Shown: positions 23,464-35,700 of the stretch, in pieces
Layout: each line of letters begins with the position of its first letter
Numbering within the stretch: the stretch's first letter is position 1
Notes under the pieces: generated by a model
The model's database searches: none
The model's input: only the letters and a program-made list of their open reading frames with translations
What the model was told of the DNA's origin: nothing
Made by a program: the position numbers and the translations under genes
Assembly: GCA_014058105.1 (NCBI GenBank)
Contig: JACGCM010000679.1
Span: 930,001 to 994,000 of the forward strand
DNA: 64,000 nt
Reading direction: 5' to 3'
Source: Kingdonia uniflora
Lineage: Eukaryota; Streptophyta; Magnoliopsida; Ranunculales; Circaeasteraceae

Positions 23464-24296
23464 TAGTCTCCATTTTGAGTCAAAATAAATCTTGGCGGAT
23501 CACCTAGGGTGTTGGGTTTCAAACTTTTATCTCTCCAGGAGTGCTCCCAAACCACTAGCTTAATACCAAAGAGGTAAATGTTTTGCAATTGATTTGTTCA
23601 ATAATCTTCATTCTAAGAAAATGAAGAATAACATCTCCAAAACTAAGCATCAATCCGTTTAGCAGTTTCTTAGATCTCAAAGCTCAAGCTTAAGTTTTTT
23701 CTATTACGTTTTCCAAAATAAACGGACACAATAGTCTTGGTACTCCTAGATCAAGGATTTTTTTTTATTTTAAGTCTTATCTCTTATGACATAAGCCATG
23801 AAGTTCGGAGCTTGATTCTGAGTTAGAAAATTTGGAATCCTAGCCATTGTTGAAGCATAAAAAGATGATACGGAACTTGTAATCCACATTGTGGTATCTG
23901 TTGGAGATGGTCTAAGTTTAGAAAACAATTAGTATCTAATGGTGAATTGGGATCGTCTAAAAGTTTGCCAACAATGGGCATCTAAGGATGAAACCAAAGC
24001 TATTGTCATGAATGATAATACTTGTCAAAGATAAATCTTGAAGAGAAACCTTGAGCCTTCTCCATTCTAGATAAATTATAATCGCCAAAACTGCAACTTT
24101 TAAGTTAGTTGTTCCAATCAGTTTGATATGCCAGGTCTGGTTTGAATCAAGATTACCGAATAATTATTTTTTCTTTTTTTGGAAGGAAAAAAATATCACA
24201 AAAGCTATTGTCCCAGACTCCCAGCTCAGTAAACTTAGTATAAAACTAAATTTGATTACAAGTAAAACACTGAGTCCAGACTGCACAGAACAGACC
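23464..24296. other. Intergenic between P450 and SYF2
   Basis: AT-rich, no supported gene. The last part is presumably the 3' untranslated region of SYF2. The ORFs at 24123-24466 overlap or oppose the SYF2 last exon and are shadows. Confidence 0.5.
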
Positions 24297-27200
24297 TTAA
24301 TCTGGCAAAGCCGTTCCTCTCTCGAGATTGTTTTTGATCTCTGTGGTATATCTACCGAAAGCTCGTTCAATCTTTTTGTTGAAATGTTCATTACGGTCAT
24401 TGATCGAGTCGACATCCTTCTCATCGTGGAACTTCCTTCTCCTGCTGAATGATCCCCGCTTCTCATCTCTGTCTCGGAGTTCCTTCACCATCTTCTCAAT
24501 CTTGTCCTCTGATACTTTTGGTGCCTGCAATAAGAAATATATTTCAGATGATTACAAACTCCCAAACAATGCCCAATCTTTTTTCTCTCTCCAGTCTCCA
24601 TAATGATACATAGGAGATTAACACGCTGCCAGAGATTAGCACCTCTATTTACAAGTAACCAAGCTGTGATTCTAAGCATAGACTAGGATACAGCTACACC
24701 TTGCTAGGGGTCAATTGGGACAGGTTAATAAATAAATAAAAAACCAAAGATGAAAAGTAAAACATGAGGAACATTTCTCAATTAGCACGCTACCAAAGAA
24801 TAACACCTCTGTTTATAAGTAACCAAGCTATGATTCTAAACAATAGACAAAAACTAAGATACAGCTACACACCCTGTGAGGGATCACTTGGGATATAGGT
24901 TAATAGAAAAAATTTGTGAAAGACGAAAAAGTAAAACATGAAGAATATTTCTCAATTAACATGCGCATCTTAGTTCTAGTCTAGGAAAAAGATAACAGGT
25001 CAATTCTAGACCTCTAAACAAGAGGATGATGACAGGTACTATATCATTAATATGTAGACCAAAGAGGTGCTGAAACATTTTCTAGAATAAACGACATTTG
25101 GTATTTTGTTTATATTGGGGAGCTCAACGATATTTAAAAAATTCGGAAAACTCATTATTTCAAATTCAAAAAGTCATAGCGCAGTAATAAAATAATCGCA
25201 AAACCCGAATGTTACGTGAGATTGTGACTTTGAAGCAACATGTTCCTAATTAAGACATTTTAGCCCCAAACAGTGTTTCTTTCTTAGTTTTTTTTTTCTT
25301 TTCAATAACTGATTATTTTTTCAACTTTACAATATAGGCAATTTATGGGAAAAGTAATATTATCTGCAATATTCATTAGTCAGACATTATTTTAATAATT
25401 TATAGAACAGTTGATATATCTACAAAGTATAACGTAAAATCATACAATAACCCAGACTACTTGAAACATCTACAATGTATTGCATAAAATTGAGTAACCA
25501 TGGATAATCATACCTTCCCATACTGGAGACTAGAAGCATCACGATAGAACTCAGGGTCAGCTTCTTTCAATCTATTATATTCCTCAAGGTCACACTCTAC
25601 GTTCTTTGTACGCTTCTTGTAAGCGTTGTAAAGAGTTCTCTGGTTGAAAACTGTTAAATGAAGAATAAAATCTGTCAACTTCAGCTCAGAATTCGAAGAT
25701 AATGAAGATCTCTGTAAAATAATTCCAAGAAGTAGGGAATATCGCCAAAAAATTCAAAATAGTGAAATAATTATAGACATAGTAAATCAAAATGGTGCAC
25801 TGAATTTAGCTTACCATCCCAACCGAATGGAGCAGGATCTTTTTCCCATTTTTTGTACTTTTTCTCCGCCATATCTTGTGTATCAAGCATGTACGATTTT
25901 GACATATCAAGCCCGTTTGCATCTAGTAGCTTCCCGGTCTTTTTCTTTCTCTCCTCAATCCATTTTTCTTTCGAAACACCTCTTGGTTCTGGTTGAGCTT
26001 CCATCTTTTTCTTCTCGGCTACCATGGCAGTCTGATTTGCTTTTCTTGCCTGATTCTGCAATTTGGGGAACATAGCAGTACTTTAAAACGCTGTGTTCAT
26101 GAAACATACAACTTAGATTGTATTCCCTGTCCCTCGAATTTTCACTTACAATATTAGGATTTTAGTCAAAATCAGGGATTCAGGGGTATTTCGTTAATAT
26201 CAGGGTGCAAATAATGTGTAGAACAGTGAGGTATGCATTATTTGATACTACTCACGAGGGGAAATTTTAAAAAACCCATGACAGTGTTAAAAAAAATGAA
26301 GGACAATTACCATCTTAAGTCTTAGCTCGAACAGCTTTTTCTGCCCTCCTGTAAGTTTAGTGAAATCTGGTTCTGGTTCAATGTTTTCCTCCACTGGATG
26401 GTCAATTTCATCATGTTCTTTTTTATCAGATTTTTGCTCACGATCATCATTAGCATCATCCAAATAGGATTGACCACCAGAATTACTGCGTTCTTGAACT
26501 ACTGAAATTAAACGTGCAGACAAAGTATAAGAACAGCGTAACCATTAAGTAGATTACAGTATAAAATGCAATGCACGCTCTCAGGGAAAGAAGCCATGGA
26601 GTTTCCCCCTTTATGAAGATATTTAATAATCGCCTATCAGTTCTTTTTTGATAATATATTGTATGTTTGACTAGTAATTATATGACTGTATCCCAACCCA
26701 CCCCCCTATTCTTCGTGTTACTTTCATCTGTTTCCTCGCCGAATGTTGGTTTCACTCCTTTCTTTTTGTTAATCCCCATCTCACTTAATTTGGTTTCTTT
26801 AACCCTGTAATTCAGTGTATCAATTATTGTTATTTGAACGTATGGGCAAGTCCAAGACACCATCATCACCAGCATCTTGGTCGTTTCTCAGCAATAGAAG
26901 TAATACCTCATGAAACCAAATTAATCAATGAAAACCATAACTGAGGATTTTCCAATAATGGAAGTAAAGGGGACCCATTTGGACTGATTTTTTATGTTTA
27001 GGGGCGAAATACTCATTATCATAGCACTAAATTAAAAAAGAAAGAACGGCTTTTCAAGAACAATGCACATTCTACTTTGTGCTCATCTATACTATCTAGA
27101 ATAAACTTTAGAATAAAATTAGGATATAAATATATTCATTAAAGTTCAAAGATGTTTGGATCTAGAAAATCATAGATGAGAGCAAAAAAACCTCTCATCA

Positions 27201-30200
27201 ATATTTTTTTTCTTCGTTTTTGTTTTAACTTTGACGTAGGGATTAGGAATGTAATTTTTTTAATTGTTCCTCAATATTATCTTTTCAGAAAAGAAGAATC
27301 AAAATCTCAACTTTAGCGTGAACATGGAAAGAAGAAATCGAATGACATGAATAGTTAGAAATATTAAAAGTAACAGACAGAAGAGGAGAATAAGCACAAA
27401 ACAATACGGCAAAGTAATGTAGTCATTTCGGTAATAGTTCAACGATTATATACACTTTTGACAATTCAAAGAGTCGAAAGATTAACTACCGTTGTTGAAG
27501 GGATAGCCTAGTTAAGAATAATTAAGAGTATTAGGAAAATTTGTATATGGAATATTTTGACATAACTCTTCTAGATGAGATTATCAGGGTCTCATTCTGA
27601 AATTTCAGTCCATCCTAAATCTTCAGAGGTTATCGGGCAATTTACATCTTTGGAAAGTATAATTCCTATTATAGTAATAGCAATCCGGCAAGGATAGGAT
27701 CTGAGTTCAAGCCAAATTTGGTTTACCCTTGCCTCAAAGAAATCCTTTTTCTTAATTAACAATTTCAGATAACCGAGAGTTCATTGTCCAAGATATTATT
27801 AATCTTAATCATACAATACTATCATGAAATTTCTGCTTTCGCCATGACTTCAAAGGAAAGGAAATGGCTACAGTGTCATTTTTTTTTATCTAACCTAGGA
27901 AAGGAAGGTAGTAGCATTTGGGTGGTTGTTACAAAGGGATTTTTCTCTAAGATCAAAGAAATATTGACCCCACCTCCTAATTCTATCGGCTTCCTGAGAA
28001 GACTGTAAATTATCGGCATAGGTTGGCTTTTTGTGCGTGGACCATTTATCTAAACAGGATGTTAACCATCGAAAACTTGTTGGAGCTTAAGTTAGCTATA
28101 ATTTATTGCTCAATGTGTAAGACGCAGGGGAGAACCTATATAGAACACAGTTGTTCATCGCAATCTGGCCTGGGAGAGCTTGAAAAACCTATTGGGCCAG
28201 GATATGGCTAGGTGGCATTTCCCTCCCATTTGCGGTTATTTAAGCTATTTGGCCAGAAATGAATGCAAGAAGATCACCGCTAAGGAAACAATGATTGAGG
28301 AAGTTACTTTTGTTATAAAATCTCTTTTTTTAAGTGTAGTTTTTTTTTACAGTCAGGGTGATCTTTTACTCTCTCATGGCTAGGTGGAAGCACATCATCT
28401 TTGAAGACTCTTACCGAGTTGTTTTGAGAGGTTGTTGTTGTTTGTTTGTACTTTTTGTTATTCTCTCTTTCCAGAGGCTTCTCCTGTCCTTTATTCTTGT
28501 GCTTTCTGAAACTCCTTTTCTAAGAGCATACTATGTCCATCAAAAAAATATTATTTGGTTGCGAAAATTAGTTTAAGAAATCAACAAATTTATCACCAAA
28601 TATGTAGAATAAAATATATGTATATATACTTGCTGAGTACGTGTGGGGGAAAATTATTCTGAAGAGTGGGGTTATTAGACGGGCTGGGGATTTTGATACT
28701 GATATGACTTGACCGTGTAACTTCCAAGTAAGGCCACTATAACTCAGATTCTTATCATGCATTTCCTACTTCTGTGCACCACACTTGAAGGCAAGGAAAG
28801 ATGTGTTGCTCAACAACATGAGAGCAATCCCTAAAGCTATCTTTAGAAACATTTCTGCCGAGGTTCTTATAAGAGCCTTGGAGGCTGTTTGAAAACAAAT
28901 TAAAACCCGGCTAGTTTAGTTCAGAACTAAACCAAAATGCAAAATTGTATTTGGTAATTTATGGGACCCGCTTTTTTGGTTCTTTACTTAACGAAGCTGC
29001 TCTAATTTTGCCTAAAAACTAGTTCTTTTGCGAAACACGTAGGATATGTTTCACAATGGAACTTGTTCTACTTCTCAACATAATCACAAGATAGATAAGA
29101 ACAAACACTCGCTAAACAATGGAACCTTCAAATCTTTCTCTATTATCCCCTCCATTTTCTCTTTAGTCATCTCTCTCTCTCCAAGTTTTATCCATGATTG
29201 ACAAACACCCTAAATGCTTCTCTCCCTCTCTCTCCTGTAATCAAACAAGATAGTGACACCAAAATTCATGAAGTTGCTGACGCATAACGCAAGATCATTA
29301 TAAAGAAAACTTAATTTAAGATTATGAGATAAGGGTTCTTCTCCTCTTTCAGTCATCTCTATTCTTTATCCCTCTTGTGAAACCTCTCTCTCTCACTTCC
29401 CTAACTCACTGTATTCAATGTCACGATTTCATCATTTGCAGCCCCATGAACTACATGCCATTTGTGTTATTTTCATCACTCATATTTTACCTTACATTTA
29501 ATTTGTTGCTCCTTTCTAATCTTCCATTTTGCATTAAAGCTTTTTTCATCAGCCTTGTAGTGTAGATCACCTCTTGTTTTGGTAACTTTCTCTCAACCCA
29601 ACACAACTACATAAACCAGTTTAATTAATCTTTTTTAAAAAAAATTGCCAAACACACAATTGAAGTAAACTAGTTCAGGTTCAACTTCGTGATGTACAGG
29701 CTAGCCTAGTTTGAACTTGGCTAGCCCAAAAAAGTGTACATCCAAACAACCTCTTGCTATTAATCACAAAGGTTGCAGCTACTCTTAGGGATATAGATAT
29801 TCGTGCAAAATGTGACATCCAGTCTCAATTCAAACTGGCCTCGACCAAACTTTGTAACTGGAAGCCCCCACCCTATAAGAGAGTTGATAGAAGAAACAAC
29901 GGTGATGGTGATATCTTGTTTGGGTACAGCGGTAGAGTGGATGCAGTGAGAGTTACTCAACATGGAATGTTTGTTATTCTAAAAGGCCTACAAAAGTGTG
30001 CAGAGAAGGGGGGTTCTAGATGTTCATGTTGCAACGTATTCTGCTCAAATGATTGACTTCATTAAGTACAAGAAGAAGGCCCCTGGAACTGTTTGCTGAT
30101 TTACCAAGCTCTCATGAATATTATGAGTTTCACTACTTTTGACATTTACCATGTATTTCAAAGAAGTGAATAGGTGTGCAGACTTTATGGCATCCTATAC

Positions 30201-30686
30201 CGATGTAAATGGTGAAGTAGATATTGACCTAAGCTCCCTGACACCTCACCTGCGTGTCATAATGGAGGAAGATGCTAGTGGCAAAACCTATACATATTAG
30301 GATGTAAATATTATTTTATGTCTTCATCCCCATCTTGCCTTTACAAATATATATATACATATATATACCCCATGATGACACATAAATAATATGGATAAGT
30401 AAAGATTACCAAAGTATTTCAGGCCTATATATTTGATACATAAGTATAATGCGAATATTGATACATACGTAAATTATTCAACTAATAAGACTAAAATTAT
30501 GCAGAAATCACTAACTACCCAATTTAGAAATATGCAAAACCACTAATCTTTAAATTCCAAACCTGGGGTTTGTTCTTCAATTCTCTTCTTGACTTCCATG
30601 ATTCTTAGGAAGCAAAATTCGACGCATTCATGATAAGGATTTGATGCGTTTATACAATCGGGGTGAACTCTGCTATCTTCAACCAT
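24297..30686 (-). CDS. SYF2: Pre-mRNA splicing factor SYF2, five exons
   Basis: SYF2 is a nuclear subunit of the Prp19-associated spliceosome complex. Exons on the minus strand: 30563-30686, 26311-26501, 25815-26055, 25514-25650 and 24297-24524. Introns have GT and AG ends and phases agree, giving 921 bases and 306 residues, close to the Arabidopsis protein (about 298). Exon 1 encodes VHPDCINASNPYHECVE. Exon 2 contains PDFTKLTGGQKKLFELRLKM, the start of the conserved core. Exon 3 has SKEKWIEERKKKTGKLLD and APFGWD, exon 4 FNQRTLYNAYKKR, exon 5 FSRRRKFHDEKDVDSINDR and NKKIERAFGRYT. The sequence between exons 1 and 2 is a 4.06-kb intron holding a MITE and an RNase H-like relic. No stops or frameshifts were seen. 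Confidence 0.93.
24617..24960. repeat. Tandem duplication of about 164 bp in SYF2 intron 4
   Basis: The block with CACGCTGCC, ACACCTCT-like, AAGTAACCAAGCT and GATACAGCTACAC is present from about 24617 and again from about 24781, with AAAAGTAAAACATGA following in both. The copies differ by scattered substitutions and small indels. A third start is seen near 24953. Confidence 0.75.
26502..28880. other. SYF2 intron 1, 3' half; no supported gene
   Basis: AT-rich intron sequence. Plus-strand ORFs at 27784-28008 and 28180-28576 have partly protein-like composition (for example KEGSSIWVVVTKGFFSKI) and may be decayed retroelement code antisense to SYF2. I could not assign them. Confidence 0.4.
28881..29753. 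mobile_element. 873-bp MITE-like element in SYF2 intron 1
   Basis: The left end reads GAGGCTGTTTG and the right end CAAACAACCTC, 10 of 11 bases inverted. TTG flanks both sides. Ends of the (G)GGCCTGTTTGG type with a 3-base duplication fit PIF/Harbinger MITEs, although TTG is not the usual TAA or TTA. The interior is non-coding. The element interrupts coding-like plus-strand sequence: RKDVLLNNMRAIPKAIFRN runs up to it on the left, and the RNase H-like relic begins on the right. Confidence 0.6.
29754..30300 (+). pseudogene. RNase H-like domain relic (non-LTR element or host RNase H family)
   Basis: Plus-strand frames read LASTKLCNWKPPPYKRVDRR, GLQKCAEKG, then after a shift VLDVHVATYSAQMIDFIKYK. 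Stops follow, then MYFKEVNRCADFMASY and a stop at 30298. A WKPPP lead-in, a central LxxC-DVxVxTxS block and a terminal EVNRCADFMA motif are typical of the RNase H domain found at the C-terminus of plant LINEs and free-standing relatives. The catalytic acidic residues are not clearly kept. It lies antisense in SYF2 intron 1. Confidence 0.55.
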
Positions 30687-30749
30687 TGTTGATTCTATTT
30701 TAGCTCAACAGGAACTCTGCACTCCAAAACCCTAATTTTTTTAAATAAA

Positions 30750-30756
30750 TTTTATA
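30750..30756 (-). promoter_or_regulatory. Probable TATA box of SYF2
   Basis: TATAAAA on the minus strand lies about 64 bases upstream of the SYF2 ATG. TTAGGGTTTTGG follows some 20-30 bases downstream, a telobox-like start region common in plant housekeeping genes. A further upstream leader exon cannot be excluded. Confidence 0.5.
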
Positions 30757-30799
30757 AGATCAAATTGATAGATATATAAGCTTCTAAAAACCCCTAATT

Positions 30800-32589
30800 A
30801 GAAAGTATAAAACTAGTATACCGCAAAACGACCAAAAAAGCTCTGACACGACTTCCTTTAATAGTAAAGATCTTGTTTCCTCTCAAGTCCTGCATGAAAA
30901 TAAAAATAAAAAACACATCCCTTAATGCATAGATGAAACACGGGGAGTTTCTCCTTTTGATTATAAGGACAGGTGAATAAGGAGAGGTGAATAGCAGAGA
31001 GAACAACAAAAAGGAAAGACATGATGAACATAAACATCTGAAAACTAGTAAATTTACTATTGTTCAACCAATATCTAGAGTATGTAGTATCTGGCATAAG
31101 AATAAGTTATACCCAAAATTTACTAGTAAGGATAAATGGTACTTGAAAACTAAAGATTCCATAAGAATAAGTTCTACCCAAAAGTATAGTGTGAAAAATG
31201 ACAAAAGATTTTGGGAGATGCAGATGGAGATGTTAGACGAGGAAAGTGTGAAGAAGGTGATCTCAAGGTAATCTAGAGAAAAAATAGTGATGAAACAAAA
31301 GAACCACGGTAAGAGGTTTATAACAACTATTCGGCACTCATAGTCAGCTAGAATCATTGGAGTAGTTCAAATTCTAGAGGAGTGCCTAACCGTGGAAGGC
31401 ATTGGTGTAGCAGAGATTTCAAGTATTTCATCTTTTGGGTCAAGGAAGGTCAATGCATCTAATGTTGTTTTTGGAGATCGCACAAAATTTGTCGAGAAAT
31501 GGTCTAAAATTGGATTACGTGTGACTACACAAAGGATGATACGTGATTAGAATTCCGGAAAGCGAAATCTTGACCAGTAAAAACTATTGTTCTGCCAATA
31601 TCATAGAGCATCTGGTAAAGTGGGTGGCAAAGTGGGTATCTGATACATACAAAACAACGAAGTCGGGCATCGATGTTACAATGGTTGTGGTCCGGTGGAC
31701 ATCATGGGCATTTCAAGGACAACAAAAATAGCACAACATTTATAATTTGGACGGATTTCAAGTAAAATTTGACGAGAACTTCAATTCTGAAGTAATGGGG
31801 CTAATATTAAGTTAACACTGAACAATTATCACACCCCAGAGAGAGTTCCTACATCTTACAAAGGGGTACATTCACTTCACCACCCCCAAATTTTTATTTC
31901 CCTAACTCCTCCATGGCTCATAGTCTCATTAATACTACAAAAAAAATATGGGAGAATTTACAAATGGGGGTTCTTACATCTTCTAGAGAGTACATTTTTG
32001 ATTTCACAAAACCCCAATTCTATACTTTAGCAATCAAACATAGGGCTTTGCTTACACCATAAAACTACTTCATCATCACCATGAATCATTAAATTAAAAA
32101 AGAAGAAGCAATTAAACCTAATTTAGGGTTTAAGGTTGGGTTTCTCACATTGTATTTGTTTTGGCTCCAATGTCAAGATGGGGTGTCGTGTTTTAGGGTT
32201 CTTTAAGTGTTTGATGTTTGATTTGAAAGAAACTACTTTCAGATTATTCCAATTAGTTCTGTATCAAGGGACCAAATTTGATGTCTCCCATGCTATGGAA
32301 TCTGGATATAACCATGGAATGTTCATCCTTAATTAAAAGCTACCACCATCCTAATCCTAAAGAGAGAGGAATTCGAAAATTTAAAGAGCAAACCCTAGAA
32401 TCAAAAACAAATTTACGTTTCCTTAATTGCATCCCCTCCAAAGAGAAGTTTACCCAATAAATCAAACGTAAATGAGAGATTGAAATTTCGAAGATTAAAA
32501 GAGGGCATACCTTGTTGAAGAATTTAACTGAAGTTATTGGATGTTGAATTTCTTCTATCAATCAGGGAGTAGGGACTGCAATCACTTAC
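30800..32589. other. No supported coding gene
   Basis: AT-rich sequence upstream of SYF2. Several ORFs of 60-97 codons on both strands (for example 31064-31357 minus, 30987-31271 plus) have no recognisable domain. On the minus strand it would be the first intron of the transcript that starts with the leader exon at 32590. Confidence 0.45.
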
Positions 32590-32711
32590 GAGGAGAGAGG
32601 GAGGAAGATCGCGAAGGAGAGTTGCAGATGGGTTTTGATTTGATTTGGGAGAGAGCCGAAGGGAGAGAGCCAAAGGGAGAGAGAGTTTTGGTTTCGAAGA
32701 GAGCCAAGGTA
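32590..32711 (-). promoter_or_regulatory. CT-rich leader-like exon next to the LINE
   Basis: On the minus strand, CT-rich sequence (CTCTCTCCCTTTGGCTCTC) leads to CTCTCCTC followed by GTAAGTG, a near-ideal donor. It looks like an untranslated first exon. If the LINE is removed, the matching TATA-like box at 40426-40432 comes to lie about 25 bases upstream of the CT-rich part. No downstream coding exon other than SYF2 was recognised, so this could be an upstream promoter of SYF2 or a non-coding transcript. Confidence 0.4.
32696..32711. repeat. LINE target-site duplication, left copy
   Basis: GAAGAGAGCCAAGGTA, 16 bases, identical to 40390-40405. It directly abuts the poly(T) that is the LINE poly(A) tail on the other strand. 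Confidence 0.92.
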
Positions 32712-32741
32712 AATTTTTTTTTTTTTGGTACTTAAAAGCCA

Positions 32742-35700
32742 TTACACCAAAACGTGCGAAAGGTCACCTGGCGATTGCCCGTTCCATATTTGCACCCTAT
32801 TGAATAATCGCTCATACTTAGTCATGTAGTCTGCCGCTTCATTACCTTCTCGATGTTTATGCTTAGCTTGCCAGCGAATTGATGCAGCAGAGAGTCTTCC
32901 TGGATATCTATAATCATTTGTTTTATCCGCCAAGGGATTGGTTCGCCTTTTCCTGAGCGGCGATCATAGTCTGAGAGTCTCATTCGATATAAACCTTAGA
33001 GTATTGGTGTTCAACGCAAATCTTGATTCCAAACCACAGTGCCCAACACTCTGCCACTGTGATGGTGCATTGACCCACGGGCCCTCCATAACTACTAAGG
33101 TGCCTTCCTTGTGCATTTCTGAGAACGCCCCCAATACAAGCACCTTCTGTGGTGAGGGATGCATTGAAGTTTAGCTTGATCCATCCAAGATCCGGGGCAT
33201 CCCATCCAATCAAATGCAGTGATTTAGAAATGTTGGTCATTCCCACCGCTGAAGCGTTCTGTGAAAGTCGAAGGGAAGAAGCTTCCTAGAAATGTGTATG
33301 AAAGATGAACGCCTCATGTAACACTCCAAAAACAGAGCTTTGCCGCTCTTGGAAACATCGTTGATTGCGTGCAGTCCACAAACTCCATAATATGTAGGAA
33401 ACTAGTCCCCACGCTCGTTTCGTACCTGCCTTGGTTAGACCACCTTTGGTGTCCATCAGAGAAAGTAAACGCTGTAAAGTGCATAAATGCGGAAGTATGA
33501 CCTGCTTGTGGTGCGCCCTAGATGCCCAGACTTGCTTCGCGAATGTGCAGCCGCTAAACAGGTGGTCATGGGATTCCTCGGTCCTTTGACAATGATCACA
33601 AAGAGGGGTGCGGACGATATATTTGTGAAAAAGTGTTGTCTTGACATTGAGTTTTTCATGTACAAGTAGCCAAAGGAAAATCTGGATTTTGGGCGGGCCA
33701 TTCCAAAGCCAAAGATGTTTAAGAAAAGAACTTGACACATGCCCAGACGGGGTGAACATTGGAGATGCAAGGTTGGGGGCAGAAGTCATGGTAAAATGTC
33801 CGGAGGTTGAAGGGCCCCAAACTTCAGTGTTCACTCTTTGTTGACTAAATACTGGTACCCCAAGAATGGTTTCTGTGACTTGTAGAGGGAGATAAGGGCT
33901 AAATAAGTGCAATCTCCATGTACTGTTCTGCGTGTTGTATGCTTCTTGAACTGTAAGTGACAAATCAATAAGATAAAGTTGCGGAGCTGCGACATATTCA
34001 ATCAAAGGGTGTGGTTGAGCCCAATTGTGTAGCCAAAACAAAACCTTGGCCCTATTCCCAATGCTCCATTGTGTCCCTTGCTTGACGATCTCCCTACCGC
34101 GCAGAATCCCTCTCCAGATGGCGGAGCTACGAGAGTTTGGTTTCACCTGTAGGAGATTTATTGAATGTAAATATTTACTTTTAATTACCTGGATCCATAG
34201 AGCATTGTTATCATCATTGTATATTTTCCATCCAGCCTTTGCCATGGCCGCAATGTTGACAGAGGTGGTGTCATAAAGTCCAAGCCTCCATTTTCTTTCG
34301 GTTGGCAAACCTGGGACCATGCCACTTTATGCATAGAATGCATTTCCGTGCTTGAGTTCCAAAAGAAGTTTCGTTGAGCTTGATCAATAGCCTTGCGCAC
34401 ATGTGCTGGAAGCAGAAAAGTAGTCATAAGATATCGTGGCATGGCACTAGTAACAGCTTTTAAGAGTGTTAGTCGCCCCGCAAGAGTAAGTATTTTTGTT
34501 TTTCATCCTGATAGTTTCTTCCGGACTTTGGTAACAATTTCAGCAAAGGTTTCAGCCGTGAGTTTATCCTTAATGAGAGGTGCACCAAGATATTTATCAC
34601 ACGCCACAATGTGTGGAATATGAATTTGCTGGAGTAGAGCCTGTTGGTGCAATCTCGGAGTGTTCTTGGAAAAAGCAACCGTGCATTTGTCCAAGTTGAT
34701 TTTCTGACCCAAGTGTTGTTCATATTGTTGGAGAATGGCGTTTATCTCTGCACAAGCCTGAGGTGTGGCTTTTGCAAAAATCAAATAATCATCCGCAAAC
34801 ATCAAATGTGAGATTTTTGGTCCACCACGTGACGCCTTCACTCCAATGTTGTTTGTAAGTTGCATTTGGTTGTTCAACATTCATGTAAGAACCTCATAGC
34901 AAAGTATAAAAAGGTATGGGGACAGTGGGTCCCCTTGTCTCAGTCCTTAAGATGGGACAAAAAGGGGGGATGGGTTCCCATTAACCAGAACCGCATAAGA
35001 GGTTGATGTAACACATTCCATGACTAATTGCACCCAACCTTCTTAAAAGCCATGCTGTCGTAAACATACCTCTAGGAAAGACCAGTTGAGACGATCATAA
35101 GCTTGTTCCATATCCAATTTGATGCTCATCCACCCAGTGCATCCTTTTTTATGCTTGAAAGTAGCCATAATTTCATGCGCGATAATCACATTATCCGTAA
35201 TCTATCTTTTGTGTACAAAAGCTACTTGCTGAGGGGAAACCAGCTTATTCATAAGAGGCCTCATTCGATTAACCAGGATGCGGGCACAAATTTTATAAAC
35301 CGTGTTGTACAGGCTGATTGGGCGAAAATGTGTAGCTTTTGTGGGGGCCAGAATTTTTAGGATATATGAAATATAGGTTTTGTTCATCTCACGCAGAAGT
35401 TTACATATGGTGAAGAATTCTTGAATAGATGCCGTGACATCCGTACCGATCACCCTTCAGAATATGCGGAAAAAAAGGCCAGGGAGGCCGTCCGGACCGG
35501 GGGCTTTCAATGACGCCATTTGACTGACCACCATTACAATCTTATCCGATGAGCATGGGAGTCTCAATCTGTCGTTATCCTGTCTGGTGATCAGGGGTTT
35601 TAAGACATTCGATCCATCAAAACAAGTCGTTCCAGAATCGGTGAAGCGATCCTGGAAATGCTTCCCCAGCAAGTTTATAATCCCATCCGACGTATCCACC

